From an uncultured Clostridia bacterium (GTDB lineage Bacteria; Bacillota_A; Clostridia; TANB77; CAG-508): a stretch of 61,225 nt of DNA. The stretch is from assembly GCA_947627825.1 (NCBI GenBank), contig CANQXO010000001.1:1-61225 (forward strand). Reading direction: 5' to 3'. The position numbers and the translations under genes were made by a program. Below the pieces are notes generated by a model. The model saw nothing but the letters and a program-made list of their open reading frames with translations. It did no database searches and was not told the origin of the DNA. Below are positions 1 through 8,917 of this stretch, piece by piece. Numbering within the stretch: the first letter of the stretch is position 1; each line of letters starts with the position of its first letter.

Positions 1-45
1 TAATAATTATGTATTCAAACCTTGTTATAGTGTAATTTTATCTTA

Positions 46-121
46 TGGAGCCTATGACGGGAATCAAACCCGTGACCTCAGCCTTACCAAGGCTGCACTC
101 TATCGACTGAGCTACATAGGC
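46..121 (-). tRNA. tRNA-Thr (anticodon GGT)
   Basis: On the minus strand this folds as a complete cloverleaf of 76 nt. It has a 7-bp acceptor stem (GCCTATG/CATAGGC), an anticodon stem CAGCC/GGCTG with loop TTGGTAA (anticodon GGT, Thr), a T-arm with GGTTTGATTCC, and an encoded 3' CCA. Its first 39 nt lie inside the phage attachment core, so the 5' half is shared with attL. The native promoter and upstream gene (sigH) are now on the far side of the prophage. Confidence 0.95.
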
Positions 122-125
122 ATAT
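83..125. other. prophage attachment site attL (43-bp core)
   Basis: This 43-bp stretch is identical to 31821-31863. It covers tRNA-Thr nucleotides 1-39 plus 4 bp upstream of the gene. The full tRNA is rebuilt at this end, and only the 5' half is left at the other end. Identity ends at both borders (base 82 versus 31820, base 126 versus 31864). Confidence 0.93.
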
Positions 126-211
126 TATTATGGGAGTGCTGATATCTAAGCAATTTTTACATTTTGACCTTTAAAAAATTATTGTCCATATTGTGTATAT
201 TATGCATATTT

Positions 212-242
212 TTTATACAAAATGTTGTCAAAATGTTGTCAA
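212..242 (-). promoter_or_regulatory. candidate phage-borne promoter for tRNA-Thr
   Basis: On the minus strand TTGACA (237-242) is followed after 19 bp by TATAAA (212-217). A second TTGACA (226-231) has a poorer -10 (TATGCA) at 17 bp. Some promoter is needed here because integration removed the tRNA from its own upstream DNA. The -35 elements coincide with the GTTGTCAAA repeats. Weak call. Confidence 0.3.
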
Positions 243-309
243 ACAATTCATATCAATAATATCACTTTGTAATAAATAAATCAAGATGATCTATTATGTT
301 GTTGTCAAG
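224..309 (+). repeat. GTTGTCAA(A) repeats, candidate integrase arm sites (left)
   Basis: GTTGTCAAA occurs at 224-232 and 235-243 (11-bp period), and GTTGTCAAG at 301-309. The same 9-mer occurs twice at 31738-31758 next to attR in the same orientation. Short direct repeats flanking both cores are what arm-type sites of lambda/Tn916-like tyrosine integrases look like. The binding role is inferred. Confidence 0.55.
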
Positions 310-327
310 ATGTTATAATAATAACTT

Positions 328-1681
328 TTAGATTCGACTACAATAATTTAAACATATCCATCCACTAGCTGTCAAGCCCCAATTATTTTTTACTTGAGTT
401 ACAGTACATATTACACCGTTTCATATAACCGTTACAATAATAATTGCCACATCGCTTATTTTGGCTTTTTGCATTCGCAGACAACTGTTTATATGTCTTT
501 GTTTTATAATTGGTTCCTGGTCCAAATCTGACATTCAAAACTGAGGCAGTTACTCGATAATTTCCTGTTAAGTAATTTGAACTATTATTTGTAGATAATT
601 TAGTCGTATAATCTAAGCAAATCCATCCTAAGTTCGTTTTTCCCCAATTCTTATTCTCAGATGTTATTGTTACAATTGTATTTTTACTATATCCACCTAC
701 AATAGAATAAGATGTGCTAGCTCCGCTTCTGATGTTTAATCCACTATTAGCTGTAACTTTTGCTTTATAATTAACATCTTTTATATCTGTTGTAACATTA
801 TTATCAATAACTGGTGTTGTTGGATTATCTTTTACTTCTTCTCTGTCATTTTTAAAACAGAAATATCCTTTTGCATTTGCATAATTTCTAAAATTGTCTA
901 TAGTACAATAAACAGTATTTCCTGATACTGTTACTTTATTTTTTCTTGTACTTGTTTCAAACTTTCCTGCATACAAATATGGATCATATATTTTTAATGT
1001 ATTTCCTTCTATTCCAACTAATACAATAAAATGTCCTCCATAAGTAAATAATCCTTGATTGCAGCTAACAACTACATAATGATTATTTCTTAATTTTTCT
1101 ACTGCTTCATCTAAAGAACTACATTCAGAATATTCTATATCAAACACATCTGCTGTCCATTTAAAAGCACTCCAATAGGTTCCACTATTTGAACTTCTAT
1201 ATCCATAACTTACAAATAAATCTCCCATCATATCTGGAGTAATTGTACCTTTTATACTTGATACAATCATAGCCGCAGATGTAGGTCCACATCCTGATGT
1301 TCCTATTGTTTGGGAAGAATCTCCAATGCTTGTATAAATGTGATTTTTCCATCTTGAATCTATTTGACTATAATATGTAAGACCTGCATAATTTTCTAAG
1401 TAAACATAAGGTAATTCTGTAGAGCCATTATAAGCAATCTCACCTTGTTCTTCAAAAGCTTCAGATTCTGTTTCTTGAACTTCAATTGTTTGTTCATCTA
1501 ATTCAGTTAATTCTGGAATTTCAGTAGTTGATAAATTATCTTCAATTATATTTGTAATTGTTTCAATTCCATCAGATATTTTGTTAATATCTGCATCTGT
1601 ATATTTAATACTAAAAATTGCAGTGGCAATAGCTAATACTGTTGTTACTATTGCTACTATAACCATTCTTTTCTTATTCAT
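328..1681 (-). CDS. endolysin: C39-like peptidase with two SH3 domains, +1 frameshift at CGG codon 422
   Basis: Lysis enzyme cleaving cell-wall peptide, at the end of the late operon after the holin. An N-terminal membrane segment (residues 6-24) and an acidic linker precede a Peptidase_C39_2-type domain (about 103-285) with likely catalytic C131 (SGCGPTSAAM), H217 (YGGHF) and D233 (YDP). A bacterial SH3 domain follows (about 306-360), then a second from about 373. The zero frame runs into CGG at codon 422 and stops 11 codons later (stop at 383). Skipping the C at base 418 continues as KGVICTVTQV, then KNNWGLTASGWICLNYC, and stops at 328, completing the second SH3 (450 aa). The span is 3n+1, as expected for one extra base. 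Confidence 0.85.
416..418 (-). other. in-phase CGG codon, putative +1 recoding site (endolysin)
   Basis: The minus-strand context is AAA CGG TGT. Zero-frame decoding gives a stop after ten further codons. Omitting C gives AAA GGT GTA (Lys-Gly-Val) and a normal SH3 ending. Confidence 0.7.
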
Positions 1682-2015
1682 CTTTCATTTTCCTTTCTTT
1701 TTTCTTTTTTATTGGAGGCAATTTAAAACACTCATTTACTAATGTTTCTATTCCATGATTGCCTCCTAAGATTTTATATTGCTTGAATAAATCTTCTAAA
1801 CAATATCTTGCGTACTCTGGCATATAACCTAATTTAATATAATTTTCACATTTACTTACAATTTGACTTCTTATCAAACTCAACATACTAGATTTCATTG
1901 CCTCATTTGATTCTTTATTTTCTTTTAATTCTTTGTAAACATAACTTGATATTCCTGTTAAAATTGTAGGTATTATCCATGTAATTGCTATTTTTAAGAT
2001 TTCTACTATGTTCAT
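1674..2015 (-). CDS. putative phage holin
   Basis: A 113-aa protein with one hydrophobic segment near the N-terminus (about residues 6-26: ILKIAITWIIPTILTGISSY), a charged coiled middle and a very basic tail (KKKKERK). This is the architecture of single-span phage holins that release endolysin. I start at 2015, where GGGAGGA precedes ATG; a longer reading from 2027 would place the ribosome site inside the gene. It overlaps the endolysin start by 8 bp, so the two are probably translationally coupled. Confidence 0.7.
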   Translation of the reverse strand: MNIVEILKIAITWIIPTILTGISSYVYKELKENKESNEAMKSSMLSLIRSQIVSKCENYIKLGYMPEYARYCLEDLFKQYKILGGNHGIETLVNECFKLPPIKKKKERKMKDE

Positions 2016-2040
2016 ATTTCCTCCCAAAAAAAATAACAGC

Positions 2041-4053
2041 CTATAAACTGTTTTTTTCTTTTAATATACTTTCTAAATCTTTTGAATACTCAACTTCAAA
2101 TACTGGACTTACTTCATCTGTTGAAAATATGTTTGTTGTCCCTTTATAGCTATGTAATTCTTTTAATTTATTTAATATTTTAGTTTGTTCCGCATTGCAT
2201 TCTATTAATTCAGGCTCATCTGCTATATAATCAAAATATAGTGGAGTTCCTGCATTATAAAATTCTTGTAGTTTAGCTTTAAAAGCAGATACATCATCTT
2301 CACATTCTGGCACATGAATATCAATTTCTGATATTCTGTAATCACTCATATGCTTTAAATATGCTATTTGTGAATATTCATACTGTGGATATTTGCTAAT
2401 ATCTGTTACATCATATATATTTAAATCTAAAAACATATTACTCATAAAGTTAATATTAGAAAGTGTATCTTTCCTTATTACTCCCGGCAAAGCGTCAATA
2501 AGATAAAAATATTTTTGACCAGCATAATATTGCCAGCCTTCATTTCCAGTTAAAATTCTTCTTCTTATAATATGCTTTTCATAACATTTATTGTTTTGGA
2601 AAAAGAAACAATTTCTATAATTATTTACTGCTCTAAAAGGTTTCTGTACTGGTATTGATATATCTTGACCTTGATGTTCAACATAATCTGTCGTTCTCCC
2701 ATTTGAGCCATCTACTTCTTCTATCATAAAATCTGATAATAAGCCTGATTCAACTGCAGTTGAATTATTTATAATACCAGCATAAGTAGTCCTACCTGTT
2801 CTCGTAGCTTGAATAATATAAGAATGTCTATTGCCATCACATGGAAAGTCATAAATATTTGAAATTTTTTTATATCCTCTATAATCACTAGCATTAAGAT
2901 AAACTCTTGCACCAGAATTGGGGGTATTGAAAGATACAGCATAAAACTTGTCTTTTTCTAAAATATATGTTCCTGATATACAAACTCCATATTGAGATTT
3001 TGTACTAACATATTGAATGTTATAAGCTAAATTTTTATTAGAAGTTACAAGATTTATATTTCCATATCCATTACTGTATGGATTCCACGAAGTTGCTACT
3101 GTACCCTTTTCTAATTTTAATCTAAAAGCAGTTCCTTCTGGTTTATATATAAATCCAGAAGCTCCTAAATTTAACGATATATGATATGTTCCAGCTTGTT
3201 CAATTTTAATAAGTTCTCCTAAAATATTTTGTATCCAAATGTCATTTTCAGTTCTAAGAGTAAAACCTGGTCTTTGATGGTTGCCTGACATAGAAAATGT
3301 ATAAGTACCAACCTCTAGAAATACTGGTATTGTAATCATAGATGAACCATTCTTAACTGTACCATTAAAAGTTATAAATCCGTCTTTTTCTTTTATAGTA
3401 ACTCCATCAACTAATTGTGTTCCTATTGATGATGTATCTAATAAATTAATATTTCCTCCACAGCTTTTTATTTCACTTGGATAATCTAGACTAGGCATAT
3501 CTCCATATTGTATCCAAGGTACTTCTACATCACTTTTTGCTATCATAGGATACATTACTTGATTTGTATAAGTTTGTCCTGCAACTACATTTGGAACTCT
3601 CACAGCTGTTACTTCTAAATCTTGAGACAAAGTCATCAACCCCGTATATGATGAATGGTCTGCTTTAAAAAGAATAATATCTTTTATATAGTATTGGCCA
3701 GCTGATAATGTAAACAAAGGTGTCTCATTCCAATAGCCACCTAATAACCATATATTTACTACGGTATCATTTTCAACAGTTCCATTTATGGTATATGTTC
3801 CTTCGTCTTTATTTATTGTTACCGTAATATTTTTTCCTAAGTTGTCTGTTCCACCTCTTGCATTCCTAAAATCTAATAAATTATAACTTTCTCTTGTTTC
3901 TTGATAGCTATTTCCTAAGATGTTGAATTTATCAAACTCTAAATTGCTACTATCATTTATTGTTATGTTTTCTCCAGAAGCTTGTCCTTTTGGAAATTGA
4001 GCTTTTAAATTTTTATATCTTAATTCTAACTTTTTTAAAAGAGGCATCTGCAT
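2041..4053 (-). CDS. tail-tip / receptor-binding protein, paralogue 2
   Basis: A 670-aa beta-rich protein without membrane segments. It shares blocks with its upstream neighbour (4144-6195): GNSYQET near the N-terminus, LDYPSEIKS and NINL in the middle, EQTKILNKL near the C-terminus. These look like duplicated tail fibre or baseplate side proteins carrying carbohydrate-binding-like modules, placed between baseplate and lysis genes. Start is ATG 4053 with AGAGGTG upstream and an in-frame TAA directly before it. A minus-strand AC repeat and a small upstream ORF lie just ahead. The exact receptor cannot be read from sequence. Confidence 0.7.
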   Translation of the reverse strand: MQMPLLKKLELRYKNLKAQFPKGQASGENITINDSSNLEFDKFNILGNSYQETRESYNLLDFRNARGGTDNLGKNITVTINKDEGTYTINGTVENDTVVNIWLLGGYWNETPLFTLSAGQYYIKDIILFKADHSSYTGLMTLSQDLEVTAVRVPNVVAGQTYTNQVMYPMIAKSDVEVPWIQYGDMPSLDYPSEIKSCGGNINLLDTSSIGTQLVDGVTIKEKDGFITFNGTVKNGSSMITIPVFLEVGTYTFSMSGNHQRPGFTLRTENDIWIQNILGELIKIEQAGTYHISLNLGASGFIYKPEGTAFRLKLEKGTVATSWNPYSNGYGNINLVTSNKNLAYNIQYVSTKSQYGVCISGTYILEKDKFYAVSFNTPNSGARVYLNASDYRGYKKISNIYDFPCDGNRHSYIIQATRTGRTTYAGIINNSTAVESGLLSDFMIEEVDGSNGRTTDYVEHQGQDISIPVQKPFRAVNNYRNCFFFQNNKCYEKHIIRRRILTGNEGWQYYAGQKYFYLIDALPGVIRKDTLSNINFMSNMFLDLNIYDVTDISKYPQYEYSQIAYLKHMSDYRISEIDIHVPECEDDVSAFKAKLQEFYNAGTPLYFDYIADEPELIECNAEQTKILNKLKELHSYKGTTNIFSTDEVSPVFEVEYSKDLESILKEKNSL

Positions 4054-4076
4054 TTAAGCGACACCTCTTTTCTTTT

Positions 4077-4142
4077 TTAAACTATCTGTGTGTGTGTGTG
4101 TGTGTGTGTGTACTCTCGCAAGGCTTTCAAGGTTTTATTCAT
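4077..4142 (-). CDS. small leader ORF running into the AC repeat
   Basis: A 21-codon ORF (MNKTLKALREY then Thr/His alternation, QIV, stop) starts at ATG 4142 behind an excellent GGGAGGAG site embedded in the end of the upstream tail gene. Its N-terminus resembles that of the upstream paralogue (MSKTLEKILED), so it may be the amputated start of the downstream tail gene. It may instead be a translational leader. With one AC unit fewer it would end in a TAA touching the ATG of the next gene. Confidence 0.4.
   Translation of the reverse strand: MNKTLKALREYTHTHTHTQIV
4087..4111. repeat. TG/AC dinucleotide microsatellite, 12 units plus one base
   Basis: (TG)12 T on the plus strand lies between two paralogous tail-protein genes and inside a small ORF with a strong ribosome site. 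It is the only long dinucleotide repeat I noticed in the window. Length changes by slippage would shift the leader frame. Confidence 0.95.
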
Positions 4143-4143
4143 A

Positions 4144-6195
4144 TTATTCTCCTCCCTGAGCATTGATTTGCTCTTGTAATTCTTTTATTTTACTTACTTT
4201 TGCTGTTACTTTAAAATTACATTCTATTTCATCTGTGCAAATTATATTTGTTATATCTTCACAACTTAACATTCGTTGTAGTTTATTTAGTATTTTTGTT
4301 TGTTCTGGAGTGCATTCAATTCGTTTGGGTTTTCTTAGTTTTATGTAAACTATTAAAGGTGTCCCTACATTTGCTAGTTCTAATACTTTAGCTTTCCATT
4401 GTTCAACAGTATTAATTTCACTAGATGGTCCTAAATTAAATCGGACTTCTGCAGATTCATTCCAAACATTTCCAAAATCACAGCCAAATAAATCTTCTAC
4501 CCAAACATTTTCTTGTGAAGGAAAATAATTTGATTTTACATTATCTTTACTTCTTTGTTGAGCATATTGTCCACTTTTGTTATATGCAAAAATAGGGCGT
4601 GCCTCACTTACTTTAGTCCAATTTTCATTTCCAGTAAACACAATTTTTTCATAATTATGATATTCCGCTTCTTTATTTATATAATCTTCATCTAACATTT
4701 TTTCTTGAACTGGTATTGATATGTTTTGTTCATTTTCCATGTCAACAAAACTTTCACCTACTGTATTTCCCAAATCAAGTTCAAAATTATATAAATCGCA
4801 ACCTGTATTTTCTGTTTTATCTTCAAACATTAGTATGAAATATCCCATTAAAGCCAAGCTAGAACTAGGTTTATAATAATATTCATAAACTTCATATCCA
4901 TTTTCAATTCTCTTTTTAAAAAATGAAAAACCAATTCTTGTAGCCCAACTAGAATTTAAAATAACACTTGTAAAAGGTGTTGCTAATGGATTTTTTAATT
5001 TAACTTTAAGTGTAAAACCTGTTTCAAAATATTTTTTTTCAAAAAGTTTATCATAATAAAATGCAATACTAGAAAATCCACTTGAAGGTGATTTAAATGT
5101 TTTTGGTAAATCTGTTCCTTTTTTTGTTATTCTATTTTTATTCCCTATACTAAAATTTATATTTCCAAATCCATAAGGAAAATAATTCATTACTTCCGTT
5201 GTTTGATTAGTTGCTACTATCATACATTTGACATCAGTAGTAACTTCATTTTGATTTGTAAATGGGATATTAAATTTAATAAACTTTGTTGTTGGACTAG
5301 GTATAAATACTCGAGGATATTGTGACACATTGTAATTACATTTTATAAATTCTTTTGCTTCGTTATATTCAACTATTCTACCAGTAACATCAAGTTGAAA
5401 ATCCGAAAAAACATTTATTGCAATTTCTTTGTATGCCGACACATCAAAATAATCTGTTGTTACAACACAACTTGCATTTACTTCTTCTGCACCTGTACTA
5501 CTATTTAAACCATATCCTTTCTTAAATGGGATATTAAATAAATTTATATTATCTCCTACTGATTTTATTTCACTTGGATAATCTAATGAAGGAATTGCAG
5601 GAGCATAAGGGACTATTTCTTGATTTTCTTTTGGTTGCACTCCAAAATAAACTTTTACATTATCTAATACTGTATCTGCATATATATCTATAGAAAATCT
5701 TTCATATTTAACATTTGCTTTTATATTTCCCGCACGAACAACAGTATCATTTCCAGTAGAGAAAGTAGAAGAAATCAAATCTGTCCAAGCAAGTGTTTGA
5801 AAATAAAATCCTATTCCAAACACACCACTTTGAATACTTCCTGTTTTCTTAACATAAAGATGATATGTATCTTCATCTACAAGAACAGGTTGTTTTAAAA
5901 TACAGGAAAGTGTAACTTTATCAGTTGCAGTTCCATTAAACGATAACGTTCCATCATCTTCAAGTTTTATTATTACACCATTTAAAGATGTACTATAGGT
6001 TTCATCATTAAATATACTTCGAATATCTAATATATTTTCACTAGCTTCGCTTGTTTCTTGATAACTATTTCCTTCAATTCCAATTTGCATTTTAGTATCT
6101 TTTGAAGTGTTTTTTATACTTAATGAGCCTAACCCTTCAAATTCTTGCGTCTTAAATAATTCATCTTCTAATATCTTTTCTAATGTTTTACTCAT
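4144..6195 (-). CDS. tail-tip / receptor-binding protein, paralogue 1
   Basis: A 683-aa protein. A short helical N-terminus (MSKTLEKILEDELFKTQEF) probably docks on the baseplate. It is followed by two or three beta-rich modules sharing GNSYQET, LDYPSEIKS, NINLFN, ISIPVQ and EQTKILNKL blocks with the next gene. The likely role is adsorption or a side fibre. I choose ATG 6195, preceded by GAGGTG; an upstream GTG would lie inside the ribosome site. It overlaps the preceding gene by 8 bp. Confidence 0.7.
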   Translation of the reverse strand: MSKTLEKILEDELFKTQEFEGLGSLSIKNTSKDTKMQIGIEGNSYQETSEASENILDIRSIFNDETYSTSLNGVIIKLEDDGTLSFNGTATDKVTLSCILKQPVLVDEDTYHLYVKKTGSIQSGVFGIGFYFQTLAWTDLISSTFSTGNDTVVRAGNIKANVKYERFSIDIYADTVLDNVKVYFGVQPKENQEIVPYAPAIPSLDYPSEIKSVGDNINLFNIPFKKGYGLNSSTGAEEVNASCVVTTDYFDVSAYKEIAINVFSDFQLDVTGRIVEYNEAKEFIKCNYNVSQYPRVFIPSPTTKFIKFNIPFTNQNEVTTDVKCMIVATNQTTEVMNYFPYGFGNINFSIGNKNRITKKGTDLPKTFKSPSSGFSSIAFYYDKLFEKKYFETGFTLKVKLKNPLATPFTSVILNSSWATRIGFSFFKKRIENGYEVYEYYYKPSSSLALMGYFILMFEDKTENTGCDLYNFELDLGNTVGESFVDMENEQNISIPVQEKMLDEDYINKEAEYHNYEKIVFTGNENWTKVSEARPIFAYNKSGQYAQQRSKDNVKSNYFPSQENVWVEDLFGCDFGNVWNESAEVRFNLGPSSEINTVEQWKAKVLELANVGTPLIVYIKLRKPKRIECTPEQTKILNKLQRMLSCEDITNIICTDEIECNFKVTAKVSKIKELQEQINAQGGE

Positions 6196-6589
6196 TTGTA
6201 TCACCTCGCACTTCTATAATAAGAGTTTCTCCTGCTTCCAAATTCCATCCAAACCTCACTTCATTTGAGACTTGCCCTGGCTCTCCTACTTCTATGTAAT
6301 TTCCTTCTTCGCCTTGTTCCAGTAAAACTCCTTGCCAATGTATTTTTAAGCTATCATTTCCTACTGTGTATGATAGAGGAAGTCTATATACTGTTTGTTC
6401 TGCTATATTTGCATTTAAAAAAACATTTTCTGTTTTTACAGTGAAAGCTTTTGTCTTTTTATCTATATTAGAATTTATTAATTCAATATTTTGATCTATA
6501 CTTTCTGCTATTTTTTTTAAGTCTGAAGGAATATCTGCTACTTCATCATAGTTGTCTGGATAATAAATATTGTTTTTTGTTTTAGCCAT
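6188..6589 (-). CDS. phage tail-region protein, unknown
   Basis: 133 aa. A helical N-terminal half (NYDEVADIPSDLKKIAESID) leads into a small beta domain ending VRFGWNLEAGETLIIEVRG. It sits between baseplate genes and overlaps the next tail gene, so it is probably a small baseplate or fibre-attachment component. The ribosome site AGGAGG is embedded in the preceding micro-gene. No family recognised. Confidence 0.6.
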   Translation of the reverse strand: MAKTKNNIYYPDNYDEVADIPSDLKKIAESIDQNIELINSNIDKKTKAFTVKTENVFLNANIAEQTVYRLPLSYTVGNDSLKIHWQGVLLEQGEEGNYIEVGEPGQVSNEVRFGWNLEAGETLIIEVRGDTNE

Positions 6590-6590
6590 C

Positions 6591-6755
6591 TTAACCTCCT
6601 TTTAAATCTCTATATTTAAACTTTTTAATATAGTTATATGTTTTATTTTTTAATTCATTATATGTAGCATATCTTATAGCCTTAATTTTTATTTTAAACA
6701 TACTTCCTACTTCAATTTTAGAAGGTTCTAAAATTACCTCTACTATTTTGTTCAT
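6591..6755 (-). CDS. small phage protein (54 aa)
   Basis: ATG 6755 is preceded by GGAG (GGAGTTGAAAAT-ATG) and the frame is open for 54 codons to TAA at 6591. The protein is MNKIVEVILEPSKIEVGS, then a basic and aromatic C-terminus rich in Lys and Tyr, ending DLKGG. It fills an otherwise unexplained 186-bp gap, and its 3' end carries the ribosome site of the next gene. Function unknown. Confidence 0.6.
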   Translation of the reverse strand: MNKIVEVILEPSKIEVGSMFKIKIKAIRYATYNELKNKTYNYIKKFKYRDLKGG

Positions 6756-6775
6756 ATTTTCAACTCCTATAATGA

Positions 6776-7681
6776 TTATGAAATTTTCAATAAAACTATC
6801 TTATAGTAATATGTATGTTCATGTGTAGCATAATTCATAACGCTACAGAGAATTTTATCAGAATAGCCATCTGTACCTAATTGAATTGTTTTAGGGAATG
6901 CACCATTAGCCATAGCAGAAAGATGTTGTAAAGGCATCCCTGTAATATATCCTCTATTTTCAAATATTCTACCCATAAAAGATATAACAACACAATTATC
7001 CTTATTAAATCCTTCTGGAAAATTTAAATAAAAAACTGTGACACTTCCATCCCAAATTCCAGAGTCACCTACATTTTCTTTAGCTTGCAATGTTACTTGT
7101 CCTGTCAACACTGCTATATTATTTTTTAATAAATAAGCACTTCCATCTTCAACACTTGCTAACTCATTTTGTAATTCTGTTAAAACGCTTTTATATTCTT
7201 TTTTCATTTCATCATAAATACTTTTAAAATCCAAATAAGTCCTCATATCTGTGAAATCTGTTATTCCACTAGCACTAGTTCTAAATCTAGCTAATTCATA
7301 TTGATAAACTCCGCTATTATTTTTTACTATGTTAGTTTGAGTTAAATTTGGATAGGCGTTTGAACCTTTTATAATTTTATATGATGCTTGATTAAATACG
7401 CTTTCTGTATTTTGTTTATCTAAATTTATTTCAATAACCAATCTACAATAAGAATTATCTGTTCCTGCTGGTAAAGTTGTATAAGAATCTTCTTCTAAAA
7501 ACCTTCCTTGAATACAAACTGCTCCACTATCAATAGTTACATTACTTCCACTAGAAGTTATTTTCATAGCATTTTTATAATTATTACTTACTCCATTTGC
7601 ACCATTTAAAAAAGTGTTGATAAATAGTGCAAAAATGGGGTGTTCAAATAATTGTTTACTAAAAACATGACCTTTTAACAT
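6776..7681 (-). CDS. putative baseplate / tail protein
   Basis: 301 aa. The N-terminus (MLKGHVFSKQLFEHPIFALF) leads into a beta-rich region (VTIDSGAVCIQGRFLEED) typical of baseplate upper or fibre-base proteins of clostridial siphophages. A helical stretch (about 155-180) and a C-terminal beta domain follow. Placed directly after the Tal-like gene. The assignment rests mainly on position and N-terminal style. Confidence 0.55.
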   Translation of the reverse strand: MLKGHVFSKQLFEHPIFALFINTFLNGANGVSNNYKNAMKITSSGSNVTIDSGAVCIQGRFLEEDSYTTLPAGTDNSYCRLVIEINLDKQNTESVFNQASYKIIKGSNAYPNLTQTNIVKNNSGVYQYELARFRTSASGITDFTDMRTYLDFKSIYDEMKKEYKSVLTELQNELASVEDGSAYLLKNNIAVLTGQVTLQAKENVGDSGIWDGSVTVFYLNFPEGFNKDNCVVISFMGRIFENRGYITGMPLQHLSAMANGAFPKTIQLGTDGYSDKILCSVMNYATHEHTYYYKIVLLKIS

Positions 7682-7682
7682 T

Positions 7683-8906
7683 TTAATTTTTCCTTTCTTT
7701 TAATAATTTATCAATAAAATTGATTCTAATATTTCCACAAGTATATTCATAAAAGTCATTTTGTGTAATTTTTATAGATGATATATATGTGTCAAGAATC
7801 AATGATTCTTTTGTCTTTATAGCAATAGGAGTTCCTACTTTAATAAACTTTTTATACATATTAAATGTAATATTATGATTATATGAATTTGCCTTAATTG
7901 TATCTAATGCTTTTTGTTGTGCTTCTTCATATTTTTCTGTATATACTGTAACGATTTTTCCTTTTGCTCTATTGACATTATTTTTATCAGTTGTTGTTGT
8001 TCTGTCATTTAATAAATACAAGATATAATCTTCTGTATCTGTTAAAACTATGACTTTACTAACTATATTTGTTTCAAATACTTCTTTATAATTAGAGATT
8101 GATTGTGCTTGAGTATCAATTAACTCTTTTTTATAGGATTTATTTTCTATATCTATTACAAATTTTTTATTTACAATTGAAAAGCTATAAACAATGTCAT
8201 AATTTTGAGTACAATTTGTCATCCAAGTATGAAAGTTATAAATTCCATTTTGTACATTAGATACAGAAGTTTGAAGTGGAGTGTGTGTTTTTACATTTAG
8301 TTCAATATATTTAATATTTATAAAGTCATCTGAACTTGAAATAAAATTATCTAATATTTGTCTTGCAATAAAATCCTCTATTCCTACTGTTTTAATCAAA
8401 TCTTCATTCTCTAGTTTTATTTCTCTATCAAATAAATTTGTAATATATTTTGTCGAATATTCATATAACTCTTTTCCATCTTCGTTTTTGATTTCACTTA
8501 CAATTCCCCAATAAACAACTGTATTATTTCTTTTTATTGCAATAATATCATCTGCTTTTGCATTTGTTTTCTTTAGTATATTTAATATTGATGTTGAATT
8601 CGTTTCTTCATCTATTTTAATTTCATATATGTCTGTAATTTCAACTATATCTTTAACTGAAAAATCCGTATAATCAAAAATCCACATAAATACTTTATTA
8701 GATTCTATTTCTATTTTGTCTTTTACAAAAACTTGAATCTTTTGTAACTCATTATATTTTTGTTCAAATAAATCTGTAAAATTTATATCGGCATCATATA
8801 TTCCACCATTTTTTGGAGCTTGTATTTCAACTTCATAATATCCTGTTTGTGAATTATATTCTGCTATGTAATCTTGTCCATTAAAATTTATAGTCATCTC
8901 ATTCAT
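7683..8906 (-). CDS. tail hub protein, Tal / gp37-like
   Basis: A 407-aa beta-rich protein immediately after the distal tail protein, in the invariant siphophage order tape measure, Dit, Tal. It resembles the hub half of tail-associated proteins and lacks a visible lysozyme or peptidase domain, so it is probably structural. The ribosome site AGGAGG stands 7 bp before ATG 8906. Confidence 0.65.
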   Translation of the reverse strand: MNEMTINFNGQDYIAEYNSQTGYYEVEIQAPKNGGIYDADINFTDLFEQKYNELQKIQVFVKDKIEIESNKVFMWIFDYTDFSVKDIVEITDIYEIKIDEETNSTSILNILKKTNAKADDIIAIKRNNTVVYWGIVSEIKNEDGKELYEYSTKYITNLFDREIKLENEDLIKTVGIEDFIARQILDNFISSSDDFINIKYIELNVKTHTPLQTSVSNVQNGIYNFHTWMTNCTQNYDIVYSFSIVNKKFVIDIENKSYKKELIDTQAQSISNYKEVFETNIVSKVIVLTDTEDYILYLLNDRTTTTDKNNVNRAKGKIVTVYTEKYEEAQQKALDTIKANSYNHNITFNMYKKFIKVGTPIAIKTKESLILDTYISSIKITQNDFYEYTCGNIRINFIDKLLKERKN

Positions 8907-8917
8907 ATTAGTACCTC

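Noticed and set aside
3960..4348. Rightward ORFs over the tail genes and TG repeat
   Set aside because: No ribosome sites, Cys/Val runs come from the TG repeat, and the opposite strand has clear tail genes.
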